Below, one piece after another: positions 45,299 through 55,818 of a stretch of DNA of 64,000 nucleotides (its first letter is position 1; each line of letters starts with the position of its first letter). This stretch comes from Kitasatospora phosalacinea (GTDB lineage Bacteria > Actinomycetota > Actinomycetes > Streptomycetales > Streptomycetaceae). The notes beneath the pieces were generated by a model. It made no database searches and was not told the DNA's origin. It saw only the letters and a list, made by a program, of their open reading frames with translations. The position numbers and the translations under genes are program-made. Location: the NCBI RefSeq assembly GCF_030268885.1, contig NZ_BSSA01000009.1, forward strand, positions 62,001-126,000, written 5' to 3'.

Positions 45299-45778
45299 AT
45301 GACGGACTTCGGGGCAGCACCACAGGGCGGCCCGCAGCACGGACCGCCCGCGGACGACTTCAGCAGGCTCGCCGACCCCGACCAGTGGATGGGCTGGCTC
45401 GGCGACGACCCCGCCCGGGCCGTCCGCGACTCCCTCACCGACTGCCTGGCCCAGCAGGCCCCCGGCGCGGTGGTGGAGTGGGTCGAGGTCACCGACCGGA
45501 CCAGCAACCGGATGAGCGCCCGGCGCGACCCGGACGACGAGGAGATGGTCGTCATCACCCGGATCGGCCTGCTCGTCCCCTTCGCCCTCGCCGTCACGGC
45601 ACCCGGACGCGCCCGCGAGACGCTCACCGGAATCCTCACCTGGGTGGCCGCCGGGCTCGACCGGCCCGGCGCCCGCAAGGACCAGGTCTGGATGGACCTC
45701 CGGGCCACCATGCCCTGGGCGGAGGACGAACTCGAGAAGCGGATGTTCCTGGTCGGCGACCCCGCTCTCCGGGGCTGA
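45299..45778 (+). CDS. Conserved-looking small acidic protein, unknown
   Basis: About 159 residues, no signal peptide and no transmembrane segment. A Gly/Pro-rich start is followed by PDQWMGWLGDDPARAVRDSLTDCLAQ, then VVEWVEVTDRTSNRMSARRDPDDEEMVVITRIGLLVPFALAV and a helical end (MPWAEDELEKRMFLVGD). I do not recognise the family. It is divergent from the sialidase, so the operator at 45180-45192 could affect it too, and it faces nanE tail-to-tail. The frame is open to 45155, but the ATG at 45299 is preferred because upstream codons overlap the operator. Confidence 0.6.
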   Translation: MTDFGAAPQGGPQHGPPADDFSRLADPDQWMGWLGDDPARAVRDSLTDCLAQQAPGAVVEWVEVTDRTSNRMSARRDPDDEEMVVITRIGLLVPFALAVTAPGRARETLTGILTWVAAGLDRPGARKDQVWMDLRATMPWAEDELEKRMFLVGDPALRG

Positions 45779-45787
45779 GCACCGGAC

Positions 45788-45853
45788 CGTCCGTCACGCC
45801 GGAGCGTCCGTCACGCCGGACCGCCCGTCGCACCCGGCCGCCCGTCACGCCGG
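45788..45853. repeat. Tandem CGTCCGTCACGCCGGA repeats at nanE 3' end
   Basis: Two exact 16-base copies (45788-45803, 45805-45820) and two degraded copies run with a ~17-bp period up to and over the nanE stop codon. The repeat lies between convergent genes. It may replace a normal terminator. Confidence 0.7.
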
Positions 45854-46555
45854 GGCCGCCCCGCGGTGCGCGGCGTCGAGCTCCGTCGCGAACCAGCGGG
45901 TCAGCGAGGTCGGGTGGGTGATGGCGGTGCCCACCACGACCGCGAAGGCACCGGCCTCCAGGGCGGCCCGGGCCTGGGTGGGGGTGTGGATCCGGCCCTC
46001 GGCGACCACCGGGACGTCCAGCGCCGCGGACAGGCGGGCGACCAGGTCGAGGTCCGGGCCGGGCAGGCGGGGGGAGTCGTCGGTGTAGCCGGACAGCGTG
46101 GTGCCCACCAGGTCGGCCCCCGCCCCGGCGGCGCGCAGGCCCTCCTCGAAGGTCGCGACGTCCGCCATCACCAGCGCGCCCGCCCCGTGCGCGGCAGCGA
46201 ACGACTCCACCACCGGACGCCCGTCCGGCCGGGGCCGGGAGGTCGCGTCCAGGGCCACTACCTCCGCCCCGGTCGCCGCGACCTGCCGGACGTGCTCGGC
46301 GGTCGGCGTGATCACCACCCCCGACGCACCGTCCTTCCACAACCCGATCAGCGGCACGTCCGTGGCCGCCCGGATCGCCCGCAGGTCCGCCAGCCCCTGC
46401 GCCCGCACCCCCGCCGCGCCGCCCTCCACCACCGCGAGCGCCATCCGCCGCATCGCCTCCGGATCGCGCAGCGGCTCACCCGGGTACGCCTGACAGGAGA
46501 CGATCAGCTGCCCGCGCAAGCGGTCGAGGACGGAGGGGAGTTGCCGGGACGTCAT
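45845..46555 (-). CDS. nanE: N-acetylmannosamine-6-phosphate 2-epimerase
   Basis: A 236-residue NanE TIM barrel: LIVSCQAYPGEPLRDPEAMRRMALAVVEGGAAGVRAQGLADLRAI, IGLWKDG near the phosphate site, VALDATSRPRPDG and DLVGTTLSGYTDD, with VVAEGRIHTPTQARAALEAGAFAVVVGTAITHP at the end. The Lys in IGLWKDG and the Glu in VAEGRIHTP match catalytic positions of the family. It converts ManNAc-6-P to GlcNAc-6-P. It is the last gene of the minus-strand nan operon, 217 bp after the kinase gene. That gap shows no other gene. Confidence 0.95.
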   Translation of the reverse strand: MTSRQLPSVLDRLRGQLIVSCQAYPGEPLRDPEAMRRMALAVVEGGAAGVRAQGLADLRAIRAATDVPLIGLWKDGASGVVITPTAEHVRQVAATGAEVVALDATSRPRPDGRPVVESFAAAHGAGALVMADVATFEEGLRAAGAGADLVGTTLSGYTDDSPRLPGPDLDLVARLSAALDVPVVAEGRIHTPTQARAALEAGAFAVVVGTAITHPTSLTRWFATELDAAHRGAAPA

Positions 46556-46772
46556 GGGTGTGCTCCGTTGAGGTGAAGGAGGGTGGAGGGAACTCTTCGC
46601 AGCCGAAGGGGAACGAACCAGGGGTGCGGGGAACGGCGGGCCCGTGCTGCCGGCGGCCGGAGCCCGTCGAGGGGCCCGTGCTGCTCCGGGCCGTGGGAAC
46701 AGCACCCGAAGCCGACGGCACGCACCGGCAGCGAACCCGCAGCAGCCCCGGGCCCCTGGTCGCGCCTCTTCC

Positions 46773-48182
46773 TCAGCGCAGCCCGTGCCAGGCCAGCCCC
46801 GCCGCGCCGACGAGTGCGGCCGTGGTGCCCAGGGCACAAGGCGTGAGCGGGAGTTCGGCGAGCGGGGGGAGGAGCTCGGCGGCGAAGGCGGCGCGCAGCG
46901 GCTCCCACCAGGGCGGGCCGCAGTGGCTGACACCGCCGCCGATCAGGACCAGGTCCGGATCGAGGACGTTGGCGAGGCCGCCGACCGCCCGGCCCAGGGC
47001 GCGGGCGCCGGTGGCCAGGACGGCCGAGGCGAGCGCGTCCCCGTCCGCGGCGAGGGCGGCGACGGCCCGCAGGTCGGCGACGTCCGGGGAGCCGCCCGCG
47101 CGGCGGTACGCGGCGTGCAGGGCGGGCCCGGCGGCGACCGCCTCGACGTGGCCGGTGCCACCGCAGGTGCAGGGCAGGCCGGTGGCCTCGGGGACGGCGA
47201 GGTGGCCGAGGTGCCCCGCGACCCGCCGGGCACCGTGGTGGACGCGGCCCTCGATCAGCAGTGACCCGCCGACGCCCGTCCCGACCGCGACCAGCAGCAC
47301 GCAGCGGGCGCCGCGGGCCGCACCCGTCCACGCCTCGCCCAGGGCGTGCGCGTGCACGTCGTTGTCGACGGCGACCGGCACCCCGAGCAACTGCTCCAGG
47401 CCCGAACGGAGTTCGGTGCCCGCCCAGCCCGGCATCGCCTCGGTCGCCGAGACCACGGCGCCGCGCACCGGGTCGATCACCCCCGCGCTGCCGACCCCGA
47501 CCGCGGCCGGCTCGCCGCCCAGCGCCCGCACCGCCCCGGCGACCGCCGCCAGCACCGCGGCCGGGCCCCCGGAGACGGGCGTGGGCACCGTGACGACCGG
47601 CCCGACCGCACCGTCCGGCCCGACCAGCGCGGCGGAGGTCTTCGTCCCGCCGACGTCCACCCCGGCCACGAGGACCGGCCGGGGACGACCGGACCCGCCC
47701 GCGGCGAGGACCGACCGTGGGGCGTGAACCGGAGCGACCGCGGTGCGGACGAGGCCGCGGGCCGCGGGGCCGGGGTCCGCGCCGACGGCCGGGCCCGGCA
47801 CCGGACCGCCGTCGGGCGGCGCGCCACCGCCCGGGCCCGCCGGGCCGTCGGACGGGCCCGCCGGGAAGCCGCTCGGCGTCGGGGCGGCACCGGCTCGGTC
47901 TGCTGCTCCGCGGTCGGCCCGGTCCGCATCGCGCGGCCTGCTGCCGGAGCCTGCCGGGCGGCCGCCCGGGCCCGTCGGGCTTGCCGGTTCGCTGTCCGGA
48001 GCCGTCGGACCGTCCGGGCTTCCTGTCCTGCTCGCCGTCCTGCTGTCTGTGCCTGCCGGACCTGCCGGGCCTGCCGTCCTGCTGTCTGTGCCTACCGGAC
48101 CTGCCGGGCCTGCCGTCCTGCCGTCCGCGCCGTCCAGGCCGTCGGCCCGGTGCGGTGCGCTCCCGAGCGGTGCGGGAGTCAT
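46773..48182 (-). CDS. nanK: ROK-family ManNAc kinase with disordered N-terminal extension
   Basis: The C-terminal ~310 residues are a complete ROK sugar kinase: phosphate loop VAGVDVGGTKTSAALVG, VAVDNDVHAHALGEAWTG, GTGVGGSLLIEG, GHLGHLAV, zinc motif CTCGGTGHVEAVAAGPAL and LIGGGV. Between nanA and nanE its substrate is almost surely N-acetylmannosamine. The frame begins at an ATG that overlaps the nanA stop (ATGA), giving ~469 residues with ~155 extra N-terminal residues of Gly/Pro/Ala/Asp composition and a 13-residue tandem repeat. No good later start exists before the kinase fold, so the extension is probably translated. Confidence 0.85.
   Translation of the reverse strand: MTPAPLGSAPHRADGLDGADGRTAGPAGPVGTDSRTAGPAGPAGTDSRTASRTGSPDGPTAPDSEPASPTGPGGRPAGSGSRPRDADRADRGAADRAGAAPTPSGFPAGPSDGPAGPGGGAPPDGGPVPGPAVGADPGPAARGLVRTAVAPVHAPRSVLAAGGSGRPRPVLVAGVDVGGTKTSAALVGPDGAVGPVVTVPTPVSGGPAAVLAAVAGAVRALGGEPAAVGVGSAGVIDPVRGAVVSATEAMPGWAGTELRSGLEQLLGVPVAVDNDVHAHALGEAWTGAARGARCVLLVAVGTGVGGSLLIEGRVHHGARRVAGHLGHLAVPEATGLPCTCGGTGHVEAVAAGPALHAAYRRAGGSPDVADLRAVAALAADGDALASAVLATGARALGRAVGGLANVLDPDLVLIGGGVSHCGPPWWEPLRAAFAAELLPPLAELPLTPCALGTTAALVGAAGLAWHGLR
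48040..48117 (-). repeat. 39-bp minisatellite in nanK extension
   Basis: Two tandem 39-base copies (48040-48078, 48079-48117) with one base difference encode a 13-residue unit (TAGPAGP-x-GTDSR). The unit length is a multiple of three, so copy changes keep the frame. Similar Gly-Pro-Ala sequence continues on both sides. Confidence 0.85.
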
Positions 48183-49102
48183 CGCAGTCCGGCCCGGTCG
48201 AGGAGGGCGGCGACGGCGGCGGTCTGGGCGGCGTCGTACGCGGCCATCGGGGTGCTCATCGCGTTGGTGGTGATGATGCCGCGCAGCATCAGGGCGGTCT
48301 TGAAGGCGCCCAGGCCCGCGGCGGTGCCGGAGGTGTCCCGCGCGACGGTGACGATCTCGAACAGGCGGGCCAGGCGGTCCTGCTCGGCCGCGGCGGCGGC
48401 CCAGTCGCCCGCGGCGGCGTGGTCGGCGAGGCGGCGGTAGCCGTGCGGGTCGACGTTGCCGAGGCCGGGGACGACGCCGTCGGCGCCGCCGAGCAGGGCG
48501 CCGTCGACCACCACCTCGTGACCGGTGAGGACCGCGAAGTCGGGCAACTCCCGTGCGCCCAGGCACAGGTAGCGGAAGGCGACGTCGTCGCCGGAGGAGT
48601 CCTTGACCCCGGCCAGCACCCCGTCCGCGGCCAGTCGCAGCAGCATGCCGGTGTCCAGCTTGGTGTGCACGCACACCGGGATGTCGTAGGCGAACAGCGG
48701 GAGTTCGGCGGCCGCGGCGATCTCGCGGAAGTGCCGCTCGATCTCCACGGGGTGGGTGCGGGTGTAGAAGGGCGCGGTGGCGACCACCGCGTCCGCGCCC
48801 GACTCCCGTGCGATCGTGGCTCGTTCGACGACCCGGTTGGTGGTGGTCTCGATGCATCCGGCGATCACCGGCACCTGGCCGGCGTTCGCACCGATCACGA
48901 CCTCCAGGGCGCGGGTGCGCTGGGCCTCGGTGAGGTAGGCGGTCTCGCTGGAGCTGCCGAGCGCGAACAGGCCGTCCACGCCGCCCTCCAGCAGGAAGCC
49001 GACCAGGCGTTCCAGCGAGGGGGCGTCGATCTCGCCGTCGGCGGTCAGCGGGGTGACGACGGGCGGGACGACACCGGCGAAGGCGGGGCGGCGGGCGGTC
49101 AT
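48179..49102 (-). CDS. nanA: N-acetylneuraminate lyase (DapA family)
   Basis: A 307-residue DHDPS/NAL-family TIM barrel. The Schiff-base Lys is K167 in GVLAGVKDSSGD, the catalytic Tyr is in FAYDIPVCVHTKL (Y139), and the pyruvate-carboxylate loop is GSSSETAYL in place of the usual GSTGE. It cleaves Neu5Ac to ManNAc and pyruvate. Neighbouring nanE and kinase genes fix the pathway; without them dihydrodipicolinate synthase-like aldolases would be alternatives. It overlaps by four bases both the ATPase gene before it and the kinase gene after it. Confidence 0.88.
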   Translation of the reverse strand: MTARRPAFAGVVPPVVTPLTADGEIDAPSLERLVGFLLEGGVDGLFALGSSSETAYLTEAQRTRALEVVIGANAGQVPVIAGCIETTTNRVVERATIARESGADAVVATAPFYTRTHPVEIERHFREIAAAAELPLFAYDIPVCVHTKLDTGMLLRLAADGVLAGVKDSSGDDVAFRYLCLGARELPDFAVLTGHEVVVDGALLGGADGVVPGLGNVDPHGYRRLADHAAAGDWAAAAAEQDRLARLFEIVTVARDTSGTAAGLGAFKTALMLRGIITTNAMSTPMAAYDAAQTAAVAALLDRAGLR

Positions 49103-50078
49103 GACGTGCTCCTGGGCAGAAGGATCTCGGGGTGGACGCAGTGCCAGCGCCGCGCGTCGTCGCCGTCGGCGGCGGGGAACGCGGTGGCGCAGGCGTCGTC
49201 GGCCTTCCAGCAGCGGGTGCGGAACGGGCAGCCGGAGGGCGGGTTGGTGGCGGAGGGGACGGGCCCGTGCAGGACGATCCGCGCGGTGTCCTCCAGCAGG
49301 CTGGGGGTGGCGGAGAGCAGGGCCCGGGTGTACGGGTGGGCGGGCGCGGTGGTGACCTGTTCGGCGCGGCCCTCCTCGACCACCCGGCCGAGGTAGAGCA
49401 CGGCCAGCCGGTCGGCCAGGTAGCGCACGGTCTGGATGTCGTGCGAGATGAACACCATGCCCAGGCCCAGGCGTTCGCGCAGGTCGACCAGCAGGTTGAG
49501 GACCTGGGCGCGCACCGAGACGTCCAGTGCGCTGGTCGGCTCGTCGGCGACCACGATCTCCGGTTCCAGCGCCAGCGCCCGTGCGATGGCGACGCGTTGG
49601 CGCTGTCCGCCGGAGAGCTGGCCGGGCAGGTTGCGCACCACGTGGCCGGGCAGGCCGACCAGGTCGAGCAACTCCTCGACGCGGGCCTCGCGTTCGGCGG
49701 GGGTGCCGCGTCGGTGGACGTCCAGCGGGTCGCGCAGGATCCGGCCGATCGGCAGCCGCGGGTTGAGCGCGGTGGAGGCGTCCTGGAACACCATGCCGAC
49801 GCTGGAGCCGAACTCGCGGCGGCGCCGGTCGCCGGGCAGCGCCCACAGGTCCTCGCCCCGGAAGGAGACGGTGCCCTCGGTGGGCCGCTGCAGTCCGGTC
49901 AACACCCGGGCCAGGGTGGACTTCCCGCAGCCGGACTCGCCCACCAGGCCGAGGATCTCGCCCTTGCCGACCGTGAGGTCGGTGTCGGTCAGGGCGTGCA
50001 CCGCGTCCCGCTTGAACAGCCCGCCGCTACGGGCCCGGTGGCGGACGTGCACACCCTCCAGGCTGAGTACCGGAGTGG

Positions 50079-50082
<4 letters not shown>
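49099..50082 (-). CDS. Oligopeptide-type ABC ATPase (DppF-like)
   Basis: A 327-residue ATPase: Walker A GESGCGKSTL, Q-loop FQDASTALNPRLP, signature LSGGQRQRV, Walker B EIVVADEPTSALD, switch SHD, and the C-terminal OppD/F domain with the Cys pattern GCPFRTRCWKADDAC. It energises the importer together with the fused ATPase encoded just upstream. Start and stop each overlap neighbours by four bases. Sialate importers of the Sat/SiaEFGI kind belong to this Dpp-like class. Confidence 0.93.
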
Positions 50083-52082
<2,000 letters not shown>

Positions 52083-52084
52083 GA

Positions 52085-53035
52085 TCACACCGTCCTGACA
52101 CGGGGGTTGACGAGCAGGACGAGCAGGTCCACGAGGACGTTCACGGCCAGGAAGACCACCGCGATGGTCAGCACCGTGCCCTGCACCAGGGCCACGTCGC
52201 CGCCGGTGACGCCCTCCAGGATCAGCTTGCCCATGCCGGGGAGGTCGAAGATGGTCTCGATCACCACGGCGCCGGACAGCAGGTAGCCGACCCGCAGCCC
52301 CAGCACCGTCAGCGGGGTCACCAGCGCGTTGCGCAGCACGCCGCGGATCACCACGGCCCGCGGCAGGCCGTTGCCGGTGGCGGTGCGCACGTAGTCGCGG
52401 TCGAGTTCGGCGACCATCGAGGTGCGCACCAGCCGGGCCAGCCCGGCCGCCACCGGGACCGCCAGCGAGACCGCGGGCAGGATCATCGTCCGCAGCCAAC
52501 CGCCCACCGAGTCGGCCGGGTTGACGTACCCGCCGGTCGGCAGGATCGAGCGGTTCAGGGCGAGTTCCTGGATCAGCACGATGCCGAGCCAGAACGACGG
52601 GACCGCGACGCCGGAGATCGACAGCACCCGGGTCAGCTGGTCGGGCCAGCGGTCGCGGTACAGCGCGCCGGTGATGCCGAGCACGAGGGCGAGCACGATC
52701 GCGATCGCCAGCCCCAGCAGGGTCAGTTGGAGGGTCAGCGGGAACGCGGTGGCGATCCGGTCCGCGACCGGCGCGCTGGGCGGCACGGTCAGCCCGAGGT
52801 CGCCGTGCAGCAGGTCGCCGAGGAAGCGGACGTAGCGCACCGGCAGCGGGTCGTCGAGGCCGTTGGCGGCGGCGAACGCCTGCCGGGCCTGCTCCGAGGC
52901 GCCGTCGCCGAGGGCGTTGTACGCCGGGTCGGCGGGCGAGAACTGCAGCACCACGAAGACCAGCAGGGTCACGCCGAGGACCATCACCGGCAGCATCGCG
53001 AGCCGCCGCAGCGCGAGCCGGAGGAATACGAGCAT
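52085..53035 (-). CDS. ABC permease (DppB-like)
   Basis: A 316-residue permease with six helices: LRLALRRLAMLPVMVLGVTLLVFVVLQFSPADP at the start, DLGLTVPPSAPVADRIATAFPLTLQLTLLG, and the EAA loop DYVRTATGNGLPRAVVIRGVLRNALVTPLTVLG with DLPGMGKLILEGV. It forms the channel with the permease half of the fusion protein. It is second in the operon; the 109-bp gap from the binding-protein gene holds a 21-bp direct repeat. Confidence 0.94.
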   Translation of the reverse strand: MLVFLRLALRRLAMLPVMVLGVTLLVFVVLQFSPADPAYNALGDGASEQARQAFAAANGLDDPLPVRYVRFLGDLLHGDLGLTVPPSAPVADRIATAFPLTLQLTLLGLAIAIVLALVLGITGALYRDRWPDQLTRVLSISGVAVPSFWLGIVLIQELALNRSILPTGGYVNPADSVGGWLRTMILPAVSLAVPVAAGLARLVRTSMVAELDRDYVRTATGNGLPRAVVIRGVLRNALVTPLTVLGLRVGYLLSGAVVIETIFDLPGMGKLILEGVTGGDVALVQGTVLTIAVVFLAVNVLVDLLVLLVNPRVRTV

Positions 53036-53104
53036 GAGGAGTCCTAGGGAGGAGGGGAGACGCCGGGGACCGGCCCGGTGCGGCGGGCCCGGCCCCCGGC
53101 GCCG

Positions 53105-53144
53105 GTCGAGCGGGCGCGGGCGCCCGTCGAGCGAGCGCGGGCGC
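53105..53144. repeat. Direct repeat after binding-protein gene
   Basis: GTCGAGCG(G/A)GCGCGGGCGC occurs at 53105-53123 and 53126-53144, immediately after the binding-protein stop (minus strand). GCGGGCGC/GCGCCCGC segments allow hairpins. In an operon such an element could protect the upstream message and raise the level of the binding protein over the permeases. Confidence 0.65.
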
Positions 53145-54755
53145 CTACGCCGCGGAGACGCCGAGGAAGGACAGGCCGGTGGTGGGCAGCGGCTTGAAGC
53201 CGGCCAGCTTCCCGCCGTTCCACGCGGTGGGCAGCTTGCGGTGCACCACCGGGTACAGCACCGCCTGCTCGGCGATCAGGTCGATGGTCCGGTTCCACAG
53301 CGCCGAGCGGGCCGCTGGGTCGGCCGTCCGCGCGGCCTGGTCGAGCAGGTCGCGGACCTGCCGGTCCTCCGGCGAGCCGTCCCAGCGGAAGCGCTTGGTG
53401 GTCCACACGCCCGCGCCGTAGAACCAGCGCAGCAGCAGGTCGACGTCGTTGCCGAACACCGACGGGTCGCCGGGCGCCGCCATCACGCCGAAGTCGCCCG
53501 CGTCCACCTTCTTGTACTGGCCGGAGGAGTCGCCGATGTCCAGCGTGGTCCGCACGCCGATCGCGTCCCAGCTCTCCTTGATCAGCGGCGCGATGTCGTT
53601 CACCCACCCGGTGTTGGTGGTCAGCAGCGTCACCGACAGCCCGCTCGCCCCGGCCTCCGTCAGCAGCGCCTTCGCCTTCTCCGGATCGTGCCCGTAGACG
53701 GTGGCCGCCCGGTGGTAGTCGGGGTGGCTGGGCTGCAGGTAGCTGGTGGAGGCGGTGCCGTTGCCGTACATCGCGGTGGCGACGATCTTGTCCACGTCCA
53801 GCGCGTAGTGCAGGGCCTGCCGCACCCGCTTGTCGTCGAACGGCTTGCGGGCGAAGTTGAACATCAGGAACAGGTTGCCGAAGCTCTCCACCGACTCGGT
53901 GGTGGCCTTGCCCTTCAGCCCGGCCACGTCCACGTACGGCACGTCCTCGATCGCCCGCACCCGGCCCGACACCAGCGAGGAGACCCGCGCGGTCGGGTCC
54001 GAGGTCAGCCGCCACACCATGGAGGCGGCCCTGGCCGGGCGCGGGCCGTTGTAGGCGTCGTGCCGCCGGAAGACGATCTTGTCCTGCCGGGTCGCCTCGA
54101 CCACCTGGTACGGGCCCGAGCCGGTCGGCTTGGCGTCGAACGCCTTCTGGTCGGCCTCGACGACCTTCTTCGGGACGACCTTGACCACCGAGATCCGGGT
54201 CGCGAACAGCGGGAAGGCGTACTTCAGCCTGAACTCCACGGTGCTCGCGTCCACCGCCGTGACCTGCTCCAGGAACGGCAGGAACTGCACGATCAGCGAG
54301 GAGTTGGCCGGGTCCAGGACGCGGGTGAAGGAGAACACCACGTCCTCGGCGGTGACCGGCGAACCGTCGTGGAAGGTCGCGCCGGAGCGCAGCTGCGCCC
54401 GCCAGGTGGTGTCGTCGACCTGCTGCGGCATCGCGGTGGCCAGCGCCGGGTACGGCTCGCGGGTGGCCGGGTCGAGGTCGACCAGGCCCTCGAAGACGTG
54501 CAGGTTGGCGGCGACCGGGGTGGCGCCCGAGGAGGTCATCGGGTCGAAGCCGGTGGACAGGGCGTACGAGATGCCGGCCTCGATGGTGCCGTCGCTGCCG
54601 CCCTTGGCGCCGCCGTCGGAGGCGGAGCCCGCGGCCGTGGACGACGGGCCGCCGCAGGCGGCGACCGAACCGGCGATCGCGGTGGCGGTGGTGAGGGCGC
54701 CGACCAGGCGCAGGAAGCCGCGGCGGTCGACTTCCTTGGACGTCCGTTCCAGCAC
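53145..54755 (-). CDS. Lipoprotein binding protein of ABC importer (SBP_bac_5)
   Basis: A 536-residue family-5 solute-binding protein. The N-terminus has a twin-arginine-like DRRGFLRLVGA and a lipobox VAAC-GG (Cys ~34), so it is an anchored lipoprotein, perhaps Tat-exported. Body motifs are FEGLVDLDPATREPYPALATAM, TFHDGSPVTAEDVVFSFTRVLDP and RVRQALHYALDVDKIV. Family-5 proteins bind peptides, nickel or sugars; here sialic acid is inferred from the operon. It is the first gene of the eight-gene operon ending with nanE. Start is GTG with GGAGCTCC upstream. Confidence 0.93.
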   Translation of the reverse strand: MLERTSKEVDRRGFLRLVGALTTATAIAGSVAACGGPSSTAAGSASDGGAKGGSDGTIEAGISYALSTGFDPMTSSGATPVAANLHVFEGLVDLDPATREPYPALATAMPQQVDDTTWRAQLRSGATFHDGSPVTAEDVVFSFTRVLDPANSSLIVQFLPFLEQVTAVDASTVEFRLKYAFPLFATRISVVKVVPKKVVEADQKAFDAKPTGSGPYQVVEATRQDKIVFRRHDAYNGPRPARAASMVWRLTSDPTARVSSLVSGRVRAIEDVPYVDVAGLKGKATTESVESFGNLFLMFNFARKPFDDKRVRQALHYALDVDKIVATAMYGNGTASTSYLQPSHPDYHRAATVYGHDPEKAKALLTEAGASGLSVTLLTTNTGWVNDIAPLIKESWDAIGVRTTLDIGDSSGQYKKVDAGDFGVMAAPGDPSVFGNDVDLLLRWFYGAGVWTTKRFRWDGSPEDRQVRDLLDQAARTADPAARSALWNRTIDLIAEQAVLYPVVHRKLPTAWNGGKLAGFKPLPTTGLSFLGVSAA

Positions 54756-54881
54756 GGGAGCTCCTTGTGGGGGAAGGCGGAGTGAGGGGGTGTCACCTCG
54801 GGGTCCGGCAGGGGCCGCGAGGGGGGTGCCGGGTCGGAAGCCCGGGCGGTGCGGTGCAGAAGGAGGACAGCTCCTCTGTCA

Positions 54882-54911
54882 TCAGACATCTGATGTCTGA
54901 GCTGTTAGGGT
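54882..54911. promoter_or_regulatory. 19-bp operator between ABC operon and GntR-2
   Basis: TCAGACATCTGATGTCTGA (54882-54900) is a perfect palindrome around the GACATC-N-GATGTC core, the longest dyad of the set. On the plus strand a -10 (TAGGGT, 54906-54911) for the GntR gene follows, so the site fills the -35/-10 spacer. On the minus strand it lies 127 bp upstream of the binding-protein start, at that operon's promoter. One site can control both directions. Confidence 0.85.
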
Positions 54912-54947
54912 GTGAACGTAGCCGCCGCCACAGGGGAGGGTCAAGGG

Positions 54948-55772
54948 ATGACGACCGCCGCAGGTTCACGATTCGGCAACGGCGCGCAGGGGCGGGCCGA
55001 CCCGCCGACCTGGGCGTTCCGTCCCGGGCCCGGCCCGGCGAGGCCCTCGGTGGTCGACCGGATCAAGGGCTACATCCTGCAGAGCCGGCTCAAGCCGGGC
55101 GACGCGCTGCCCAGCGAGAACGAGCTCTGCGAGCTGCTCGGCGCCGGGCGCTCCACCGTCCGCGAGGCGATCAAGGTGCTGGACGCGCTCGACATCGTCG
55201 AGGTCCGGCACGGGCACGGCACCTTCGTCGGCCGGCTCGGCCTCTCCGCCCTGGTGGAGAGCCTCAGCTTCCGCGGACTGCTCAGCCCCGACGACGACTT
55301 CCGGGTGCTCGCCGACCTGGTCGACGTCCGCGAGCTGTTCGAACGTGCCATGGCGGGGCGGATCATCGACGCCCTGCTGCCCGTCCACCTGGAGCAACTC
55401 GCCGAGCTGGTCGGCGAGATGGAGGACCGGCTGCGGAGCGGGCGGGACATCGTGGCGGCCGACCGCAGCTTCCACGCGCTGCTGCTGCAACCCCTGGCCA
55501 ACGAGCTGGTCGCCCAGCTCTCCTCGGCCTGCTGGGAGGTGCACGCCGTGGTCGCCCCGCACCTGAACATCGTCACCGCGCAGGACGAGGCCGACACCGT
55601 CGAGGCGCACCGCGCCATGGTCGAGGCGCTGCGGACCGGTGACGCCCGCCGGTTCACCGAGGCCGTCCGGCGGCACTACGTCCCGGTCCGCCGCCGGATC
55701 GCCGCCGCCCGTGCGGAGGCCGCCGCCCGGGTCCGAGTCCGGCCGTCAGGTCGACAGACGTCTGATGTCTGA
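54948..55772 (+). CDS. GntR-family regulator 2 (FadR-type)
   Basis: A 274-residue paralogue of the regulator at 42258. The HTH (VVDRIKGYILQSRLKPGDALPSENELCELLGAGRSTVREAIKVLDALDIVEVRHGHGTFVG) and the hinge SFRGLLSPDDDFRVLADLVDVRE match it almost residue for residue, while the first ~35 residues and the C-terminal tail differ. It is divergent from the ABC/nan operon. Its own C-terminal codons overlap the operator that precedes the esterase gene. I chose the ATG at 54948 over a GTG at 54912 that overlaps the promoter. Confidence 0.9.
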   Translation: MTTAAGSRFGNGAQGRADPPTWAFRPGPGPARPSVVDRIKGYILQSRLKPGDALPSENELCELLGAGRSTVREAIKVLDALDIVEVRHGHGTFVGRLGLSALVESLSFRGLLSPDDDFRVLADLVDVRELFERAMAGRIIDALLPVHLEQLAELVGEMEDRLRSGRDIVAADRSFHALLLQPLANELVAQLSSACWEVHAVVAPHLNIVTAQDEADTVEAHRAMVEALRTGDARRFTEAVRRHYVPVRRRIAAARAEAAARVRVRPSGRQTSDV

Positions 55773-55780
55773 CCTACGAT
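55751..55780 (+). promoter_or_regulatory. Operator and promoter of esterase gene
   Basis: GACGTC-T-GATGTC (55757-55769), one mismatch from the regulon palindrome, fills the spacer between TCGACA (-35, 55751-55756) and TACGAT (-10, 55775-55780). It overlaps the last codons of the GntR gene. It lies 50 bp before the esterase start. Confidence 0.75.
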
Positions 55781-55818
55781 CCGGGTGCTCCCAGCTCCTC
55801 CTGCCTCCGGAGACACCC

